From Aaosphaeria pasadenensis (Eukaryota > Ascomycota > Dothideomycetes > Pleosporales): a stretch of 64,000 nt of DNA. Below, piece by piece: positions 59,910 through 64,000 of the stretch. Where the stretch lies: the NCBI GenBank assembly GCA_022813625.1, contig JAKLMB010000001.1, positions 558,001 to 622,000 of the forward strand, given 5' to 3'. The notes beneath the pieces are model-generated. The model saw only the letters and a program-made list of their open reading frames with translations, searched no databases and was not told the origin of the DNA. Numbering within the stretch: the stretch's first letter is position 1; each line of letters opens with the position of its first letter. A program made the translations under genes and the position numbers.

Positions 59910-62123
59910 ATGTCTCAATCGACCTCCCATGCTCAGAATTCTCGCCGTGTACCCCTCGATAAACGAAAGCGGACCGAGACAAGTTGCGACAAGTGCAAGT
60001 CGCGAAAGCAGAAATGCAGGAAAGAGCCGGGCCAGGATGCCTGCCGATACTGCTTGGTCCACAAGATCGAGTGCCTCACCACACAACCTCGCAAAAAGCG
60101 ACTTTACGGAAGCGTAGAAGGCTTAGGGAGCAGGCTTGCTCTGCTCGAGTCGCTTGTGAAGGGGCTGCTTCCGGAAGCAGACGTTTCCAATATAGAGGAA
60201 CTGCGGCAGCTGGGAAGTTCCATGGGAATCTCGCTACCTGAATCCGTGATCGGAGATACTGCAGGAGAGCACGCCAACAACAGCGGAACAGAAGGGGAGG
60301 AATCATTATCATTACTACCCGACCAACAGGGCCAGGTCCAGTATATCGGTCCCTCCAGTTCCTTTTCATTTCATCTCAAACTGCGCGCATTGGTTGGCCA
60401 GGGCGATGGTCCTGTGCGCGAATTCGTCCTGTTTGGCAGGAATGCGGCTGATCGGGAGGCTATTGAAGGCGAGAACGACCTTCACGCGCTTTCCACGCCC
60501 AGCGCGTCGTCCAACATCGATCACGCTTCCCCAGTGGAGCAACGTGCAGCTGTCGGGGAGACGCAAAGTCCCGAGCCGTTGATTTCTGCTTTCTTCGACC
60601 ATATCAATCCCGATTTTCCCGTCCTCCACGAGGCATCTTTTAGGGAAGCCTACGAGCAATGGGACAATAATTCAGACAGGGCCGACCCTGCTTGGCTCTG
60701 CACCTTGCTCTGCGTCTTGCTTTTGGCGCGACGCGTTGCGCACGTAGCTTTGACGGAGGATCAAGAAAAGCAATGGTGGCTCCGCGTCCAAAAGCTACTT
60801 CCTGGCGTCATGTTTACATCAAGCATTATGGCCGTCCAGGCTCTGATGCTCGCTGCATTACACCTGCACAACACGAACCATAGAGATGCATGTTGGAATC
60901 TGACGGGGGCGGCAATTCGAATAGCATTCGCTATCGGTCTGCACCAGGACAAAGTCACCACGATGCAGACTCCTCTAGCCAGAGAATTGAGAAAGCGGCT
61001 TTGGTGGACACTGTACGCTTTTGAACAGATGCAAGTCTCTTCCTATGATCGACCAAGTGCTATTGAGCACAATCCCGGTTCTCGAATTGGTTGTCCAAAC
61101 GAGCGTTTGATTGGCATGGCTACCTATTGTCCTCCGGACTACTGCGAATGGTTCAATCGACTTGTAATTCATCTCGCATCTGCCTGCCGTGCACCCAAAA
61201 CTGCACATGGGAATGCTACTGAAGAATTATATGTAGGCCCCTTGTCTCCGGCTGCCGGTGTTCTGAGGGAGCTTGACCGATGGAAAGAGAGCATTCCATC
61301 GCATTTAAAGATGGACGCTGTTGCAACATCTCCGCCATCATTTCAGCGTCCGCTACTACTACTTCACGCGAAATTCCATTACACGGTTTCAGTTCTTTGT
61401 CGCGCAGCACTACTTCATCGTGCAACGACGCTTTCGAAAGAAGGAAAAGACCCCGCTAATAGCGGTTTGATTGGAATGGCAGAAGCATGTGCTGAATCTG
61501 GAAGAGCACTTGCTCGCATTCTGATCCAACTTGAGAGTCTAGGGAAATTTGATCCAATCACCTGGTGGGACATCTGGTACGCTCTCGCTAGTGGATCTGT
61601 CCTAGTTTTGGACATAGTATGTTGTAGCAACCGTATAGAGGAAGATGTTGCAGAAGCACGTATCCTTCTCTCACAACTCGCCGCTCTCACGGAACAACAT
61701 AGGCGCAACCCTCGTATGCCTGGCACGATTGACAAATGGGCCTCACTCGTTCCTGAATTGAACTCCATGGCTACATCTTCAACTAGACAGGCTCCCGAAC
61801 GGGCACCAGTTACGAAACAGGAAGAGCCAACAGGCCAACAGCAACAAATGCTACCACCTCATCATGACCCCTCGTCATTTCCAATTCACCAATCATCCAC
61901 GAACAGCGGGGCTTACATGTTCGCTGATCACGTACCCGGACGCATGTACCCTGATGCGGAATACACCGGTGGTCCTGGCCCTGTCTACTCCCAGCGAGGG
62001 TTCGACCGTAATACGCAAATGGGATTTATGGATTTTTCCATGGGTAATATCCAAGACTGGCAATGGGCCGACCTAGGTAATCTTTTGGGGAACGAAGGCG
62101 TTCCACCAAACAACGGAGCATAG
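59910..62123 (+). CDS. Zn2Cys6 binuclear-cluster transcription factor
   Basis: Single exon, 737 residues. The zinc cluster has six Cys at 26, 29, 36, 45, 48 and 55 (spacing 2-6-8-2-6), within CDKCKSRKQKC and CRYCLVHKIEC. Basic residues (DKRKRTETS) precede it, and a coiled-coil-like Leu stretch (GLGSRLALLESLVKGLLPEA, about 72-91) follows. The middle part (about 220-560) is the fungal-specific regulatory domain: SAFFDHINPDFPVLHEASF, then RIAFAIGLHQDK, then RLWWTLYAFEQMQVSSYDRP. The C-terminal 120 residues are Pro/Gln/Gly-rich, likely the activation domain, ending with aromatic GNIQDWQWADLGNLL. It binds CGG-type DNA sites in the nucleus. Its place in the middle of an enzyme cluster suggests it controls the neighbouring genes. 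Confidence 0.94.
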   Translation: MSQSTSHAQNSRRVPLDKRKRTETSCDKCKSRKQKCRKEPGQDACRYCLVHKIECLTTQPRKKRLYGSVEGLGSRLALLESLVKGLLPEADVSNIEELRQLGSSMGISLPESVIGDTAGEHANNSGTEGEESLSLLPDQQGQVQYIGPSSSFSFHLKLRALVGQGDGPVREFVLFGRNAADREAIEGENDLHALSTPSASSNIDHASPVEQRAAVGETQSPEPLISAFFDHINPDFPVLHEASFREAYEQWDNNSDRADPAWLCTLLCVLLLARRVAHVALTEDQEKQWWLRVQKLLPGVMFTSSIMAVQALMLAALHLHNTNHRDACWNLTGAAIRIAFAIGLHQDKVTTMQTPLARELRKRLWWTLYAFEQMQVSSYDRPSAIEHNPGSRIGCPNERLIGMATYCPPDYCEWFNRLVIHLASACRAPKTAHGNATEELYVGPLSPAAGVLRELDRWKESIPSHLKMDAVATSPPSFQRPLLLLHAKFHYTVSVLCRAALLHRATTLSKEGKDPANSGLIGMAEACAESGRALARILIQLESLGKFDPITWWDIWYALASGSVLVLDIVCCSNRIEEDVAEARILLSQLAALTEQHRRNPRMPGTIDKWASLVPELNSMATSSTRQAPERAPVTKQEEPTGQQQQMLPPHHDPSSFPIHQSSTNSGAYMFADHVPGRMYPDAEYTGGPGPVYSQRGFDRNTQMGFMDFSMGNIQDWQWADLGNLLGNEGVPPNNGA

Positions 62124-62967
62124 AAACCCGCTCCAAAAGGCGTACGGTATGGCGGGATCTTTTTTTTATTGGGTTACACGGGTACAGTGGTATAACGACT
62201 GTACAGGGATCTTCTCTTATTTTTTGCCTTTTGCAAACTGCTGCGACGACTATATGATTACCCTAACATCCTTTGGAGCGATTGCCGATTGGTCCTCATG
62301 TTATTGTCGCTCGAAGTCGTCATTCACACATAGATGGTATACCCAGATGCGCTTTACCTGATCTATGGTCATTGAGTGGTCTTGTATTTGGATTCGTGGT
62401 GTTATTTTATACAGCTCCTTCAAGAAACGATTTTACTGCATGCATGCTAGGCCACGTCTTACAACATTCAGGCGAAGGGCATCTACCGATCAACAGTAGA
62501 GCAGTCCTTCTATATATGGCTATGCCTACATGTTCCGTACATCCTTCGACCGAATAACCTCCGTCATGGAGCCCGGTCGGAAGCATGTAGCCGCAGTTTG
62601 CCCCTCTTCTGATAGGCGGATGTGCAGAGTCTATCCATCAGCTTCCACGCACCGTCTCCACGTAGCGCAACAGCACCATTCCGTATTGCATTCAACCGAA
62701 GCATCAGGCGCAATCCTTTCTCACAGTTGTGCGCTTGAGCATGCAGAGCATAGATGCTTCCGTGTTGTTGGTACTGTACTATCTATCTGCCCCTGTACGA
62801 CTCAAATGCAACTCGCCTACTCGCCTCGAGATCTTCAGTTCTTTCGCCTCAACTCTCCGTAAACGACAACTGTCACGCTAATGCGTTTGCTGTTATATTT
62901 ACCATTTCCCAATCTTTTTCTCCTTCTTACCATGTTTCAACTTGATTCGAATATTTGATATACAATC
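62124..62967. other. Intergenic region regulator - second monooxygenase
   Basis: 844 bp with several short unsupported frames on the + strand. The last 100 bp before 62968 are T/C-rich promoter-like sequence. Confidence 0.6.
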
Positions 62968-64000
62968 ATGGCAGGCTCGGACTTCAATGTCGCAATTGTT
63001 GGTGCTGGGATTGGCGGTTTAGGTTTCGCGATTGGTCTCTCACATTTGAACATCCCGTTCACGATCTACGAAGCAGCCCCTGCATTCTCAGCCGTCGGTG
63101 CTGGTGTTGGTCTGGGTCCCAACGCCCTCCGCTCCATGGACTTGATCGACCACCGTTTTCGAGATATGTACATGAATATCGCCACCGGCAACCTTCGCCC
63201 AGAAAAGAAGCATGTGATGATGGAGGCCATGAGAATGGAAGAGGGATTGGGCGAGGGCGAGAGCTGGTGGGGAAATGGAGGTTGGGGCGCGAGCTACTTT
63301 GAAAGGACTGGCGCGCACAGAAAAGATCTCTTGGATATTATGACGAGTTTTATCGATCGCGGAAACGTGAGGTTCAACGTTCGAGTCAAAGAAATGAAGC
63401 AAAACGGCGGCACAGTCCTACTCGAGTTTGACAGTGGCGAGGTTGCCAAACATGCAGTAGTAGTCGGATGTGACGGCGTCAAGGGTTTTTCAAGAAGCGT
63501 GGTGCTCGGCGAAAGATATCCTGATTGTGTGGAGCCGAAGTATGCGGATAGATATGTCTACAGGACTATTGTTTCTATGGAAGACGCGAAGGAGATCGTG
63601 GGCGATCTAGCTACGGACGCGAAAATGTACATCGCGAAAGGGGCTAATTTCTCTACGTACCCGATTTCCGAAGGAAGAGCAGTGAATGTGGTAGCGTTCA
63701 AAGAGGATAAAACCCAATGGACGGCGCCCGACACTACTTATGAGGTCTCAAAGGAGCAGATGCTGGCGGACTTCGAGGAGTTCCGGATAGATTCGAGGCT
63801 CAAACGGTTATTAGATGTAAGTCTCCATCGAAATGCATGGCGTTGATCCGAAACATTTTGGCTCATCGCATATCTATTTCCATCTACGAAACTCAAATTC
63901 TTCTGCATTTCTCTTCATAGCATTACTGACTTATGATAGCGAGCACAACCAGTCCGCTGGGGCGTCTTCCATCATCCGGAGACACCAATATACTATAATT
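62968..64000 (+). CDS. FAD-dependent aromatic monooxygenase, salicylate 1-hydroxylase-like (partial)
   Basis: First exon 62968-63816 (283 codons); then a 123 bp intron (GTAAGT ... GATAG) and an exon from 63940 that runs off the window end. Residues 7-23, NVAIVGAGIGGLGFAIG, bind FAD ADP. EAAPAFSAVGAGVGLGPNAL is typical of salicylate-type hydroxylases, VGCDGVKGFSR is the DG motif, and the second exon PVRWGVFHHPETPIYY matches the conserved strand before the GD motif, which lies outside the window. Function by family: NADH-dependent hydroxylation, possibly with decarboxylation, of an aromatic acid. It is closer to classic salicylate hydroxylases than the first monooxygenase at 45,636. It lies downstream of the regulator and is likely its target. 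About 120-150 C-terminal residues are missing. Confidence 0.88.

Noticed and set aside
1..64000. tRNA, rRNA, CRISPR or bacterial-type operon signals
   Set aside because: No T-loop/anticodon-arm arrangement, rRNA-like stretch or regularly spaced repeats were found; the window is eukaryotic in gene structure.

Overview
The window is nuclear DNA of a filamentous ascomycete (Pezizomycotina). The genes are spaced, mostly interrupted by 47-120 bp GT-AG introns with CTAAC/CTAAT-like branch sites, and include typical fungal genes (VID21/EAF1, MAK11, ERD1, GFA1, SET1, VHC1, ILM1). A TmpL-like gene would fit Dothideomycetes or Eurotiomycetes, but the class cannot be fixed from sequence reading alone. 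No tRNA, rRNA, CRISPR array or recognisable transposon was found. I identified 23 protein genes, most with splice junctions worked out by hand, and each spliced frame closes.

Left and middle part (about 1-45,100): mostly housekeeping genes. In order: an unrecognised Ser/Pro-rich gene; a 65-residue one-membrane-span protein; ERD1; the NuA4 scaffold VID21/EAF1, divergent from the ribosome-biogenesis WD40 gene MAK11; a cation-chloride cotransporter (VHC1 type), divergent from an AVT3-type vacuolar amino acid transporter; a 3.9 kb gene-free stretch; GFA1 (chitin precursor synthesis), whose first coding exon is only 5 nt; RIB4; SET1 (H3K4 methyltransferase of COMPASS); RAM2 (prenyltransferase alpha subunit); a catabolic serine/threonine dehydratase; an NAD-dependent L-lactate dehydrogenase; a membrane-anchored dipeptidase; and an ILM1-like membrane protein.

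Right part (about 45,600-64,000): accessory character, enzyme-rich. It holds a FAD monooxygenase; a 1005-residue TmpL-type hybrid (adenylation domain, membrane segments, flavin/NAD(P)-reductase-like end); a short enoyl-CoA hydratase; an ACC deaminase/D-cysteine desulfhydrase-like PLP enzyme; an aldehyde dehydrogenase; an intronless arylmalonate decarboxylase/maleate isomerase-like protein; a Zn2Cys6 regulator; and a second, salicylate-hydroxylase-like monooxygenase cut by the window edge. From the PLP enzyme to the edge, five genes lie on the + strand with 0.6-0.85 kb gaps around a pathway-type regulator. This looks like a catabolic or secondary-metabolic cluster that continues beyond the window. 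Its substrate is unknown. This cluster and the TmpL-type gene beside it are the best candidates here for an undescribed system.
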